From: Chitinophagaceae bacterium | GTDB lineage: Bacteria > Bacteroidota > Bacteroidia > Chitinophagales > Chitinophagaceae | Length of the DNA stretch: 64,000 nt | Direction: 5' to 3' | Assembly: GCA_019638615.1 (NCBI GenBank) | Contig: JAHBTL010000029.1 | Location: 1-64,000, forward strand | Shown: positions 1 through 7,392 of the stretch, one piece after another | Position numbering within the stretch: the stretch's first letter is position 1 | Layout: each line of letters opens with the position of its first letter | Translations under genes and position numbers: made by a program | Notes under the pieces: generated by a model | What the model saw: the letters and a program-made list of their open reading frames with translations, nothing else | The model's database searches: none | Told to the model about the DNA's origin: nothing

Positions 1-1
1 A

Positions 2-721
2 TATGTTGCGATGGGGAATAATCCGATCATAAAAGTAGATGCGACTGGAGGGTGTACAGAATGCCCAGATTCAAGAGGATGGGATAGGAGTAAGCCATGG
101 ATAGATTCAAATGGAAGCATATGGGAAGCAACAGATAATGGATGGGTTGGTTTATTAAACGAGATTAAAATTCAACCAGGCGAATTTAATAATTTAAACT
201 TTAGTCAAATAGGAGCTGAAATAGACGCATATAGAAATTATGGGTTATCAGATGATGAAATAATTAAGAGGTTAGATGGGTATGGCCTATATAACAGTAC
301 ATGGAGAAAAGTGTATAATGCTATGTCTCCAGATGCCACAAGAATACGATTGGCCAAGGCAGAGGCATGGGAAACAGAAGGTAAAATTGCAAAAGGAATT
401 GCCATAGGTATAGGTATAGTTTTTACAGGCGGTATTTTAGCTGAAGCAGGTGTATTTACTTCTGTAGCATCAATGGCTTCAAGGGCCGCTGCATCATATA
501 CTTCATTGTCCATTGACGTGTATACAATTACAAATATAGGATTGAACGAAGTTAGATCAAAAGCGATAATCGCTCTTTTTGCGGCTACTAATCGTTTTCT
601 ACCGTATTCGATAAAAAAGCAACTAATTCAGAGCTCTAAAGGATTTATTAACTTAGCTACTCCTGAAAATACAAAGAAAATAATCGAGCCGATTGTTCCG
701 GGAAAGACATTCCATTGGTAA
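2..721 (+). CDS. RHS-family polymorphic toxin, C-terminal end (5' partial)
   Basis: The reading frame is open from the first bases of the window (Y-V-A before the first ATG at 11), so this is the 3' end of a longer gene. The opening YVAMGNNP followed by D-A-T-G-G-C is the hinge that closes the RHS core in this family; the same hinge recurs in the RHS gene at 2057 (YVAMGNDP, TGGC). After the hinge comes a gene-specific tip of about 220 residues with a hydrophobic, Gly/Ala-rich stretch near residues 125-160 and a basic C-terminus ending KTFHW. The tip is expected to be the toxin, but I do not recognise its fold or catalytic residues. A small membrane protein follows 19 bp downstream, as immunity genes do. 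The RHS call is firm; the toxin activity is unknown. Confidence 0.75.
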   Translation, partial: YVAMGNNPIIKVDATGGCTECPDSRGWDRSKPWIDSNGSIWEATDNGWVGLLNEIKIQPGEFNNLNFSQIGAEIDAYRNYGLSDDEIIKRLDGYGLYNSTWRKVYNAMSPDATRIRLAKAEAWETEGKIAKGIAIGIGIVFTGGILAEAGVFTSVASMASRAAASYTSLSIDVYTITNIGLNEVRSKAIIALFAATNRFLPYSIKKQLIQSSKGFINLATPENTKKIIEPIVPGKTFHW

Positions 722-740
722 GTTGTTAAAATTTTAAATT

Positions 741-1220
741 ATGAGTGGAGAAGAATCTGATTTAGATAAAAATAAGCTACTAGAATTGCTTACTGAAATA
801 AAAAGCACAAATGCGGATAATAGATACTTTCACTTAAGGTCGGTTGAGAACTTTTTAATTCATCTGGATTCATTTAAAGACAGAACAAAAAAGAAAAGAA
901 TTATTAAATATCTTGGAGAATATCTAACAATTATAAAATCGATTGGAGAAAAAGAAGAAATAATTACAGCTGATTGTAGTAGAGACCTGTTTCATAAGTA
1001 CATTTATCCAGTTGCAAATCTCTACAGTATATATGCGCGGTTTGTGCACTACCCTAAGTTTTATGTAATTGTAATTTGGTTTGGCTTTTTTTCCTTGTTT
1101 ATTTACTTGCTGGGACTTTCAATAAGTTTTCAGGCAACTTTAGTAGGATTATTTATTATATATTATTTATTTATTCAACATAAGAAAATTAAAAAATGTG
1201 TTTATGGGCTATATTTTTGA
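741..1220 (+). CDS. Small two-helix membrane protein, possible immunity protein
   Basis: A 159-residue protein lying 19 bp behind the RHS tip on the same strand. The first ~105 residues are charged and helical (many K/E/D), followed by two adjacent predicted transmembrane helices (about residues 108-128 and 131-150) and a short basic tail. No family recognised. Position directly behind a polymorphic toxin tip and the membrane anchoring fit an immunity protein against a toxin acting at or crossing the inner membrane; that role is inference from position only. AT-rich codon use matches the RHS tip in front and differs from the GC-richer genes after 7.4 kb, suggesting they were acquired together. 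Confidence 0.5.
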   Translation: MSGEESDLDKNKLLELLTEIKSTNADNRYFHLRSVENFLIHLDSFKDRTKKKRIIKYLGEYLTIIKSIGEKEEIITADCSRDLFHKYIYPVANLYSIYARFVHYPKFYVIVIWFGFFSLFIYLLGLSISFQATLVGLFIIYYLFIQHKKIKKCVYGLYF

Positions 1221-1340
1221 TTGCGCAGTTTTTTTGTTGTAGAGTATCGGTCATGAATCAAATTTCAGAATAACCTCCATGGAATCAGGGCTTTTAAGAA
1301 AGCATACCCGATCAATGCCAATCCCGATTTATCAGAAATC

Positions 1341-1673
1341 GTGAGTGGAGAAGTTGAGTTTTACGCCCATTGCGTAACAAAGCTGGGCTTGAAAATGAAA
1401 TTTTGGGAAAAGGTAGGAGACACTAAAGAAGTAGGAGATACTAAACATATCCTATTTAAAAATACAGAAGATTATGGTTCAAAAGCAGGTGAAGAACCAA
1501 TCAAAATATCAAAAAAATGGTATGTATGGCGAATTAATGAAAAGTTCGTAGACGTTGGAAAATTGGAAGGAGAAAACCGAAAATCATATATGGGTTTAGT
1601 CGTAAACCCATTAGGGATTATAGAACTTTTGAAGGGAAATAAATACCCAATTAATTATCCCGATTATGAATAA
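1341..1673 (+). CDS. Hypothetical protein, likely orphan immunity-type ORF or 5'-truncated gene
   Basis: A GTG-started frame of 110 residues. The same frame remains open back to 1257 and reads like protein (AFKKAYPINANPDLSEI), but has no ATG there, so either the GTG at 1341 is the start or the 5' end was lost by recombination. It contains an internal tandem duplication, VGDTK-E-VGDTK, encoded by a near-perfect DNA repeat at about 1413-1446. It is soluble, rich in Lys, Trp and Tyr. It sits between RHS pieces, where spare immunity genes and tip fragments accumulate. No family recognised; the function is inference from context. Confidence 0.4.
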   Translation: MSGEVEFYAHCVTKLGLKMKFWEKVGDTKEVGDTKHILFKNTEDYGSKAGEEPIKISKKWYVWRINEKFVDVGKLEGENRKSYMGLVVNPLGIIELLKGNKYPINYPDYE

Positions 1674-1940
1674 GAGCAAAGATATCTAGCGCTGGTCTTG
1701 TAGCAAGGGTAAAGAGCTAAGCCAGACCAGTGCTTATGCGTTACTTTTTTTGTGACAGCAACAGGTGTAAGTTTAACGCTGTGTTGTTAATATATTAACC
1801 TGTTTAAGAAATCAGAATAAGTAAAGGCAAGGCAGCAGGTCTGGCATCGCACAAGGCCATGCTACCAAACCTGCGCCAGTGTGTGATCAAACCCTTCAGT
1901 GGCAGTACGCCCGGCTATGATGCCAATGGAAACATATTGT
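1674..1940 (+). pseudogene. RHS debris between genes
   Basis: No intact gene. From about 1840 a frame reads a short stretch ending G-Y-D-A-N-G-N-I, the typical RHS repeat signature, before running into the 112-bp repeat at 1941. The first part contains an inverted pair (CTGGTCT / AGACCAG, about 24 nt apart, near 1693-1732) that could be a terminator or recombination scar. It is best explained as a remnant of an RHS body cut by the repeat. Confidence 0.45.
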
Positions 1941-2053
1941 TTCTTCTCCGACGAGTCTCTACTCACAGCTTTGAGCAGGAGCAGGACTCGGCGGCAGGCG
2001 GAGAGCAAGGATTATGAATTCCTGCTGATGGGTATCTCCTACCCACTACCATT
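1941..2053 (+). repeat. RHS-associated ~112-bp repeat, copy 1
   Basis: Begins TTCTTCTCCGACGAGTCTCT and ends just before the conserved RHS bases ATTAAAGTGCAG. Nearly identical to the copy at 4110-4222; the identity continues through the RHS sequence to about 2217 / 4386. Two diverged copies lie at 3999-4109 and 5776-5887. In copies 1 and 4 the repeat ends in RHS coding sequence at the same point (ATT..GTGCAG), so it marks a recurrent junction inside RHS genes. Confidence 0.8.
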
Positions 2054-2056
2054 AAA

Positions 2057-3097
2057 GTGCAGGAATACGAGATAGACGGCAGTAACGGACGCATCGGCAT
2101 CTACCGCCCGTCAAATATTTATGCCTGCCAGTTAACAGACCACCTGGGCAATGTGAGAGCAGTGGTAGCCAGGAGCGGTACCAACCTGCAGATAAGGCTG
2201 TATAATGATTATTATCCTTATGGCATGATCATACCTCCCGTTACCACAGGTACGAACGATTACCGGTATGGTTACCAGGGAGCGTATGCAGAAAAAGACC
2301 CTGAAACAGACTGGAATGCATTTGAGCTTAGAATGTATGATGCTAAGATTGCCAGATGGCTGACGATAGATCCTAAAGGAGAATTTTGGAGCCCGTATGT
2401 TGCCATGGGGAATGATCCCGGGAATAATACAGATCCGACAGGTGGCTGCGATGATTGCCCTGAGGGATGGATGGCAAAACCTGTAACACTTTCGGAAGTC
2501 ATTGTAAGAAGTGAGGCTCCCCCAAAATTTAACTGGATGGGTTTGCCCAGGTGGACAAAAGCGGATTATAACAATTTAGTAAGCAATAACGCTTTATTCC
2601 GGGACAGAATGGCCACCGGTGCAGATCTTATGCAGGCAGGCGACCCGGATCATTATACAAACAATTTTGCTTTTTACAGCAGAGCCTACCGGGCTGAACA
2701 GGGGTGGAGGCAGATGAATTATTATTTAATAGATTTTGCTACATTATGGCTGCCTGTTCCTAAATTAGCTATGCTAAGATGGATGAGGTTTGGAGTAGCC
2801 GCTAAGGGGGGAACATCTTTAGTTCAGGCTAATAGAACAGCAGGTAATTTATTTAGAGATGAATTAGCAGCAGCATTGAGAGCAGAAGGGCGGACAGTAA
2901 ATACAGAAGTTTTCAAAAGGACACCATTTGGTAAGCGTTATATGGATTTAGACGTTTGGCATAACGGGGTTAATTTGGGTGGCATAGAAACTAAAGTAGG
3001 CGGTTCTCGTTACCTTCCTTTGCAAAGATTAAAAGATGCTTGGCTTGGGGCAAATGGCTATCCCGTGCAATTGGTTAGAAAACCCACAAATTGGTAA
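2057..3097 (+). CDS. RHS tip with PD-(D/E)XK-like nuclease toxin domain
   Basis: A GTG-started (V-Q-E-Y-E-I-D-G) RHS C-terminal piece of 346 residues. Residues 1-120 are the end of the RHS barrel: DHLGNVRAV, YNDYYPYGM, the DPETDWNAFELRMYD box and the YVAMGNDP hinge. After TGGC-DDCP the tip begins. The last ~90 residues resemble a restriction-endonuclease fold: E in DELAAAL, then YMDLDVW followed after a glycine turn by IETKVGGSRY, giving the D...ExK pattern of PD-(D/E)XK nucleases. The bulk of a normal RHS protein (signal, filamentous body) is missing; upstream sequence is the 112-bp repeat with a stop at 2015. It may be a silent tip cassette or a gene using the GTG. A DUF4304 immunity gene follows 6 bp downstream. 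Confidence 0.75.
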   Translation: MQEYEIDGSNGRIGIYRPSNIYACQLTDHLGNVRAVVARSGTNLQIRLYNDYYPYGMIIPPVTTGTNDYRYGYQGAYAEKDPETDWNAFELRMYDAKIARWLTIDPKGEFWSPYVAMGNDPGNNTDPTGGCDDCPEGWMAKPVTLSEVIVRSEAPPKFNWMGLPRWTKADYNNLVSNNALFRDRMATGADLMQAGDPDHYTNNFAFYSRAYRAEQGWRQMNYYLIDFATLWLPVPKLAMLRWMRFGVAAKGGTSLVQANRTAGNLFRDELAAALRAEGRTVNTEVFKRTPFGKRYMDLDVWHNGVNLGGIETKVGGSRYLPLQRLKDAWLGANGYPVQLVRKPTNW

Positions 3098-3103
3098 AAG
3101 AAA

Positions 3104-3709
3104 ATGGACATATTTAAAGAACTTATTAAAGCATTAACCCCCATATTGAAACCAATAGGGTTTAGTAAAAAAGGAAATAGCTTTTACTTAGAAGCGGGTA
3201 AGAATTATGGGATTGTAAACTTTCAAAAAAGTAGAGATAGTACAAAAGACGTAACCAAATTTACAATCAATTTTGGTATCTATTCCGATGCTTTAGGGCA
3301 ATTACAATATGGTTACAACAATTCAGTAAAACCGGAAGTTGAACAGTGCCATTGGGAAGCAAGAGTTGGGAGTTTTATGGCGGGTAGTCCTGATTATTGG
3401 TGGAATGTCAGTACATCAGACAATTTGAGCGGCATTACTTCTAATGTAATGGAAGCTGTTCAGAGTATTGTAGTGCCTGAAATAAATAAACGCCTATCTG
3501 ATGAAGGTTTAATAAACAGTTGGATGAATGATAGCTATGCCGGTACAACGGAAATAGGTAGGTTTAAATATCTAACGACCCTCTTAAAGGCAAAAGGGGA
3601 TTTTGATACTTTAAACCAAGTCGTTGAAACATTTATGCAACAATCAAAAGGAAAGCCAAATGCCATCAGGGCAATGGAGCATCTAAAGGAAATAGAATAT
3701 AGTAAGTAA
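3104..3709 (+). CDS. DUF4304 domain protein, probable immunity protein
   Basis: A 201-residue soluble protein beginning 6 bp after the RHS nuclease stop codon. The N-terminal half matches the DUF4304 pattern as I know it: a helix with LKPIGFSKKGNSFY, then NFQKSRDS and TKFTINFGIYSD, with aromatic WW around residue 105. DUF4304 proteins recur behind polymorphic toxins and are regarded as immunity proteins. Here the tight spacing and the nuclease tip upstream support protection of the producer against that nuclease, probably by direct binding. The last third is helical. A hairpin with a T-rich tail closes the pair at 3715. Confidence 0.7.
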   Translation: MDIFKELIKALTPILKPIGFSKKGNSFYLEAGKNYGIVNFQKSRDSTKDVTKFTINFGIYSDALGQLQYGYNNSVKPEVEQCHWEARVGSFMAGSPDYWWNVSTSDNLSGITSNVMEAVQSIVVPEINKRLSDEGLINSWMNDSYAGTTEIGRFKYLTTLLKAKGDFDTLNQVVETFMQQSKGKPNAIRAMEHLKEIEYSK

Positions 3710-3714
3710 AAATC

Positions 3715-3745
3715 AAGCCCCGGAAAGTCCGGGCTTTGTTTATTT
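3715..3745 (+). terminator. Intrinsic terminator after the RHS/DUF4304 pair
   Basis: AAGCCCCGGA-AAG-TCCGGGCTT forms a stem of nine pairs with one bulged C, followed by TTGTTTATTTATT. It also closes the convergent XRE remnant on the other strand, so it probably acts in both directions. Confidence 0.7.
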
Positions 3746-3998
3746 ATTAAAGGCTTTCTTAGTCTTGTAGTTTTGGATAACGTTATCAATGAGGAAAAAC
3801 AGGTGCTGCTTAGTGGCTTCGTCCAGTTTTTCAATGTCCTCAATGCGTTTTAGCAAATCCTTGTCCAGGGCAGCCAGTTCGCCCTCTCCGATAATGTAAT
3901 CTACGCTTACATTAAACACCTTAGCCAGTTTTATCAATACCTCAATGGAGGGTGTATTGGCGTTACGCTCGTAGTTCCCGATGATAGTCCGGGACACT
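3740..3998 (-). pseudogene. XRE-family HTH regulator, 5' end replaced by the repeat
   Basis: Minus strand. The surviving part encodes the second half of an XRE/Cro helix-turn-helix (TIIGNYERNANTPS, then IEVLIKLAKVFNVSVDYIIG) and a C-terminal helix rich in K/E/D, typical of small Bacteroidota repressors of about 110 residues. The first helices (the Q-x-x-L-A segment) are absent: upstream of S-R-T the frame runs into the 112-bp repeat (copy starting at 3999), which supplies an unrelated leader. The gene therefore looks broken by insertion or recombination at the repeat edge, and the resulting protein should not bind DNA normally. A fusion ORF remains open to 4075, but its N-terminus is repeat-derived. 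Confidence 0.7.
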
Positions 3999-4109
3999 TT
4001 CTTCTCCGACGAGTCTCTACTCATAGCTTTGAGCAGGAGCAGGACTTGTCGGCAGGCAGGAGATAATGTATGCATTCATACTGATGGGTATCTCCTACCC
4101 CACTGCCAT
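3999..4109 (+). repeat. RHS-associated ~112-bp repeat, copy 2 (tandem with copy 3)
   Basis: Begins TTCTTCTCCGACGAGTCTCT like the others, but its second half differs (GACTTGTCGGCAGGCAGG, then ATAATGTATGCATTC). This variant matches the copy at 5776-5887. It is followed directly by copy 3 at 4110, a tandem arrangement. Its left edge falls inside the XRE gene. Confidence 0.75.
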
Positions 4110-4222
4110 TTCTTCTCCGACGAGTCTCTACTCACAGCTTTGAGCAGGAGCAGGACTCGGCGGCAGGCGGAGAGCAAGGATTATGAATTCCTGCTGATGG
4201 GTATCTCCTACCCACTACCATT
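4110..4222 (+). repeat. RHS-associated ~112-bp repeat, copy 3
   Basis: Near-identical to copy 1 (1941-2053) including the variant ending (GAGAGCAAGGATTATGAATT) and the RHS sequence after it, about 277 bp in all. This shared block of RHS sequence plus repeat is long enough for homologous exchange between the two loci. Confidence 0.8.
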
Positions 4223-4225
4223 AAA

Positions 4226-4522
4226 GTGCAGGAATACGAGATAGACGGCAGTAACGGACGCATCGGCATCTACCGCCCGTCAAATATTTATGCCTGCCAG
4301 TTAACAGACCACCTGGGCAATGTGAGAGCAGTGGTAGCCAGGAGCGGCACCAACCTGCAGATCAGGTTGTATAATGATTATTACCCGTATGGCATGGTGA
4401 TAACACTCAGTTATTACAGGTAAATAATGGTATGGTTACCAGGGACAGTGGAGAAAGACCCGAGACAGACTGGAAGATGCTTAACTTAGAAATGTGTGCG
4501 CAAAAAATTGCGGTGGATATTT
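4226..4522 (+). pseudogene. Decayed RHS tip remnant
   Basis: Starts like the gene at 2057 (QEYEIDGSNGRIGIYRP, DHLGNVRAV) and is nearly identical to about 4386. It then degrades: after YYPYGM a stop occurs, and a shifted frame can still be followed as YQGQ..EKDPETDW and a worn version of the FELRMYDAKIARW box up to about 4520. It is a duplicate of the functional-looking tip at 2057 that has lost its toxin part. Confidence 0.75.
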
Positions 4523-5775
4523 TGAGTGTAAAACATCAAAGGCAATCCTGCTCCATAAAGGTGTGTGGCAGCAGTATAACTCAGGTTGCGAGTAGATCTG
4601 GACGGATAATGTGGTCGGCGAGTTGGAACTAATCTGTGTCCAATGCCCTGACAAAAAAGCATTCATAACTGTAAGATGACATTGCTGGGCGTGGATTTTT
4701 TGCCTCATATGGATCGTAAGATAATGCGTAACGAATGCTACATGAATGTTCACCACTGATAGGAAATAAATTTGGAATGTATTAGAAGATGGTGAGTTTT
4801 GGGAGAGGTGCCGAGATAGAAGAACACTGAATAGATCGACTGATAAAACATTTGAGTTTAAATGGAAAAAATCAGCCCAGACTATGCTTTTGCGTTAGTT
4901 GCACTCATCTTCGAGTTGGCAGATTCCTAAGTGTGCTCACCTGTTTATATAGGTGTGGCATGCAAAATGGCACAATGTGTGAGAGGTCGTGTGAATCAGG
5001 AATGATTTATAATCGACGTAATAGCCCAGTGATAATATAATGAGCAAGATGGTGAAAATTGCAGTAAGCTTCACAAGCTTGAGATAAAAACCTAGTTTTG
5101 GCTATAACGATCTCAAAAAAGTAAAAAATCACTCTTACCATCATTTTGCCAGGATAATTATCATCGAAATGAGTTATTTTATGATCCAATGTAGCAGTGA
5201 TGAGAGTTGGATAACAGGAAATCTAATACATATCAAAATTATCTTTTTTTGGCACAATAATTATAAATTTATATGAAACTGAGAACTTTAATATCATTCT
5301 TAATACACTTTTACGTTATATTTTTATAACAACTTTTTTTACTCAAAATGTTAAAAGGAATCTATATAAATAAAAAAATCCAGAAACTCAATTTTCGGAG
5401 GAAGGTGCTTTAGATACTTTAATTATATTTGGAAACAATCAATTTGATAGTAAATATTGGGAAGCGGTCGTTTCGATCTTTCGTATTCTTAAGTGAGGTA
5501 CCACTATTAATATGCATAGCAACAATAGTTTGGACAATCCATAGGTCATGGTTTTCTAATCCAAGAATAATGATTATGAAAGACTTAGATACATATTATG
5601 AAAGACAATAGTTAACACATGTTAGCAGTCAAAAGAGAAGTCGCACTTAATCTTGATAAGTGAATGGCTCGGTCTGGCGCAGGGTGTGCTGTAGAAGTTG
5701 TATAAAAGATTGGTAGTAGGTATACCATCCCAACAGCTATCGGGACTGTGCAAGCGGTGGCTGTAAACCACCACT
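4523..5775. other. 1.25 kb gene-free, AT-rich region
   Basis: No convincing gene on either strand. Only short ORFs of 60-90 residues with random-looking composition are present. The sequence is AT-rich, like the RHS tips, and probably consists of decayed tip or immunity genes that I cannot identify. No tRNA, array or strong hairpin noticed. Confidence 0.5.
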
Positions 5776-5887
5776 TTCTTCTCTGACGAGCCTCTATTCA
5801 TAGCTTTGAGCAGGAGCAGGACTTGTCGGCAGGCAGGAGATAATGTATGCATTCATACTGATGGGTATCTCCTACCCCACTGCCATT
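5776..5887 (+). repeat. RHS-associated ~112-bp repeat, copy 4
   Basis: Diverged at the start (TTCTTCTCTGACGAGCCTCT) but otherwise equal to copy 2, including the ATAATGTATGCATTC segment. It ends in CCATTACGGTGCAG, the RHS sequence that encodes I-T-V-Q in the intact RHS frame (compare about 6975-6988). Confidence 0.8.
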
Positions 5888-6120
5888 ACGGTGCAGCAAC
5901 CTGGTTTACTCCGATTACTATCCTTTTCACAGTTGTTGGAATAAGCAAGTGCCGTTTTTGGTATGCAGTGTAGCTAATGTGGGCGGAGTACTAACAACAG
6001 AAAGTTTGTGAGGTTTGCAGCACTAATATAAACTGTGCTGTGGAGATATGAAATAGATGGAGTAGGTAGGAGGATAGGAATATACTACCGCCCGTCAAAT
6101 ATTTTTTGAATGACTACTAA
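5888..6120 (+). pseudogene. Scrambled RHS remnants
   Basis: After the repeat, RHS-like words survive out of frame: about 6047-6108 encodes a worn YEIDGVG.RIGIYYRPSNIF, ending at the same CGCCCGTCAAATATTT block seen at about 2106 and 4275. The stretch near 5985-6040 resembles, on the nucleotide level, the block at about 13005-13060 on the far side of the XrtN cassette. No intact gene. Confidence 0.55.
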
Positions 6121-6360
6121 TTTTATAGTTATGAGATTCCGTTTATTATCATTCTTCTATTTGTTTGCCTCCTTTACGCTAATGCTCAATCTCAAAAAGA
6201 TGATCTACGAAAGATACAATTCGGCATTGCTGGAGGTGTTAATCTGAGCCGCACACCTGCGCTTTCTTACATTGAGATTACACCCGGTTTTAAGAACTAT
6301 CGTAAAAGCAGGTATGCTGTTGGTGCTGCGGCAAAATTTTTCCTGGAAGTCAAGGCTTAA
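6121..6360 (+). pseudogene. Outer-membrane beta-barrel protein fragment
   Basis: A frame ending at the TAA of 6358-6360 reads a hydrophobic leader (PFIIILLFVCLLYANAQSQ), which looks like a signal peptide with an A-N-A-Q cleavage region, then KIQFGIAGGVNLSRT and YRKSRYAVGAAAKFFLEV. This is the style of small Bacteroidota porin-type barrels: beta strand, glycine-rich turn, N-L-S. It has no ATG in frame and stops after about 80 residues, so it is a truncated remnant. It may have been carried in with the RHS rearrangement. Confidence 0.5.
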
Positions 6361-6633
6361 TTGATCCTGAGTTAAACAGCAAACCAGCAATAGCTATTTC
6401 TACATATGCTGTCACCATTTCCTCATCTTTCATACTGCTGAAATATTCAATCTCTTGGGTTCTCCGCAATGTCTGCCCGTGCTTAGCCTGTGCGTTGGCA
6501 GGCGACGTTGCGGTAGGGGGAGAATCAAAGGTTGTAATTAAAACTCTTGCTATACAAAGAAGATGTAGATTTGATGAAACAGGGACAATGATAATGCCTC
6601 GCAGCGTTCAGCTCATGCACAAAAGGTGCGGAG

Positions 6634-7107
6634 TTGCGACTCGGAGAACCCAAGAACCAGTTGCAGAGCATTACCAATATGCTTACCAGCACCGAGTATG
6701 CCGGTTACACCTATGATGAAATGGGGCGATTAACGTATGAAAATACGAGCAATGCCGCGCAAAAGAAATACATTAAATACGATGTTACAGGCAAGGTGGT
6801 ATTGATATCAAGAAATGCAGCTTTTACACAGCCTGTGGTGGAGTATGTATACAATGAGCTGGGGCAAAGAATAATAAAGAAGCTGTACAACAGCAGCTAC
6901 GTAGAAATAAACAGGACTTATTATGTGGGGGATGCTGTTTATACGCAACCTGTAACAGGGGGCGTTGGCGGCGCCATTACGGTGCAGGAATACGAGATAG
7001 ACGGTGGCGGCGGACGCATCGGCATTTATTACCGCCCGGGCGATATCCAGTCAGACCCTATCTCCAATAGTTCGTTCCTGTTTCTTTTGCTTACCATTAT
7101 AAGTTAG
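6634..7107 (+). pseudogene. RHS repeat-region fragment
   Basis: Contains real RHS body sequence: YTYDEMGRLTYE, then YIKYDVTGKVVLI, VEYVYNELGQRIIKK, the YYVGDAVYTQ segment and ITVQEYEIDGGGGRIGIYYRP. It starts without a proper start (TTG at 6634, garbled RHS-like sequence before it) and leaves RHS homology near 7046 at CCGCCCGGGCGATATC, ending after 20 unrelated residues. It supplies the part of the RHS chain that lies just before the tips at 2057 and 4226, so an ancestral gene seems to have been broken into pieces. Confidence 0.75.
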
Positions 7108-7117
7108 CAATTGGGGC

Positions 7118-7145
7118 CAATCATTGAGCCGTGACATGTTGTATT
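7118..7145 (+). repeat. 28-bp direct repeat, left boundary of the XrtN cassette
   Basis: Begins CAATCATTGAGCCGTGAC and ends GACATGTTGTATT. It is identical over 28 bp to 12567-12594. The two copies enclose the four-gene exosortase cassette. Flanking bases differ on both sides (GGGGC before the left copy, GGTCT before the right), so the identity stops sharply, as with attachment sites or recombination scars. Confidence 0.85.
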
Positions 7146-7299
7146 TGTTTGTCGCAGCGTTCTGATTTGTAAGTATCCTAATTAATAAACATCAAACTGA
7201 ATAACCAGTCATTGCCGTCCCGCAGGTATAAGGATTTGATATAGAGCAATAAAAATAAAAGACTCAAAAAAAGTTTGGAAAGATCAGTTTTCTGATTTT

Positions 7300-7322
7300 A
7301 CTTTGTAATTCAAAGTACTTTT
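7300..7322 (+). promoter_or_regulatory. Palindromic operator 1 (ACTTTG-N5-CAAAGT)
   Basis: ACTTTG TAATT CAAAGT, followed by ACTTTT. A second copy lies 58 bp downstream. Likely a regulator binding site for the XrtN cassette; the regulator is unknown. Confidence 0.55.
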
Positions 7323-7357
7323 TCAATTCCCTTCACGGGATAATTTTTTGAATAAAT

Positions 7358-7380
7358 ACTTTGTGATTCAAAGTACTTTT
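7358..7380 (+). promoter_or_regulatory. Palindromic operator 2 (ACTTTG-N5-CAAAGT)
   Basis: ACTTTG TGATT CAAAGT, again followed by ACTTTT, 18 bp upstream of the preferred ATG at 7393. The longer ORF from the ATG at 7348 would run through this palindrome, which is one reason for preferring 7393 as the start. Confidence 0.55.
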
Positions 7381-7392
7381 AAATATGTAATC

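Noticed and set aside
3981-4244. Plus-strand ORF of 87 residues with duplicated FFSDESLL..ALSRSRT segments
   Set aside because: The apparent protein repeat is just the tandem pair of ~112-bp DNA repeats read in one frame; the same DNA in other copies has no consistent frame.
4852-5611. Short ORFs of about 60 residues in the AT-rich region
   Set aside because: Composition looks random, no ribosome sites or domain hints; probably decayed sequence.
5622-5852. Minus-strand ORF starting like the XRE fusion (MHTLSPACRQVLLLLKAM)
   Set aside because: The similar start is the shared repeat, and the rest is unrelated; not a gene.
1941-7107. Diversity-generating retroelement explanation for variable RHS copies
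   Set aside because: No reverse transcriptase, and differences between copies are not adenine-biased; ordinary recombination is enough.
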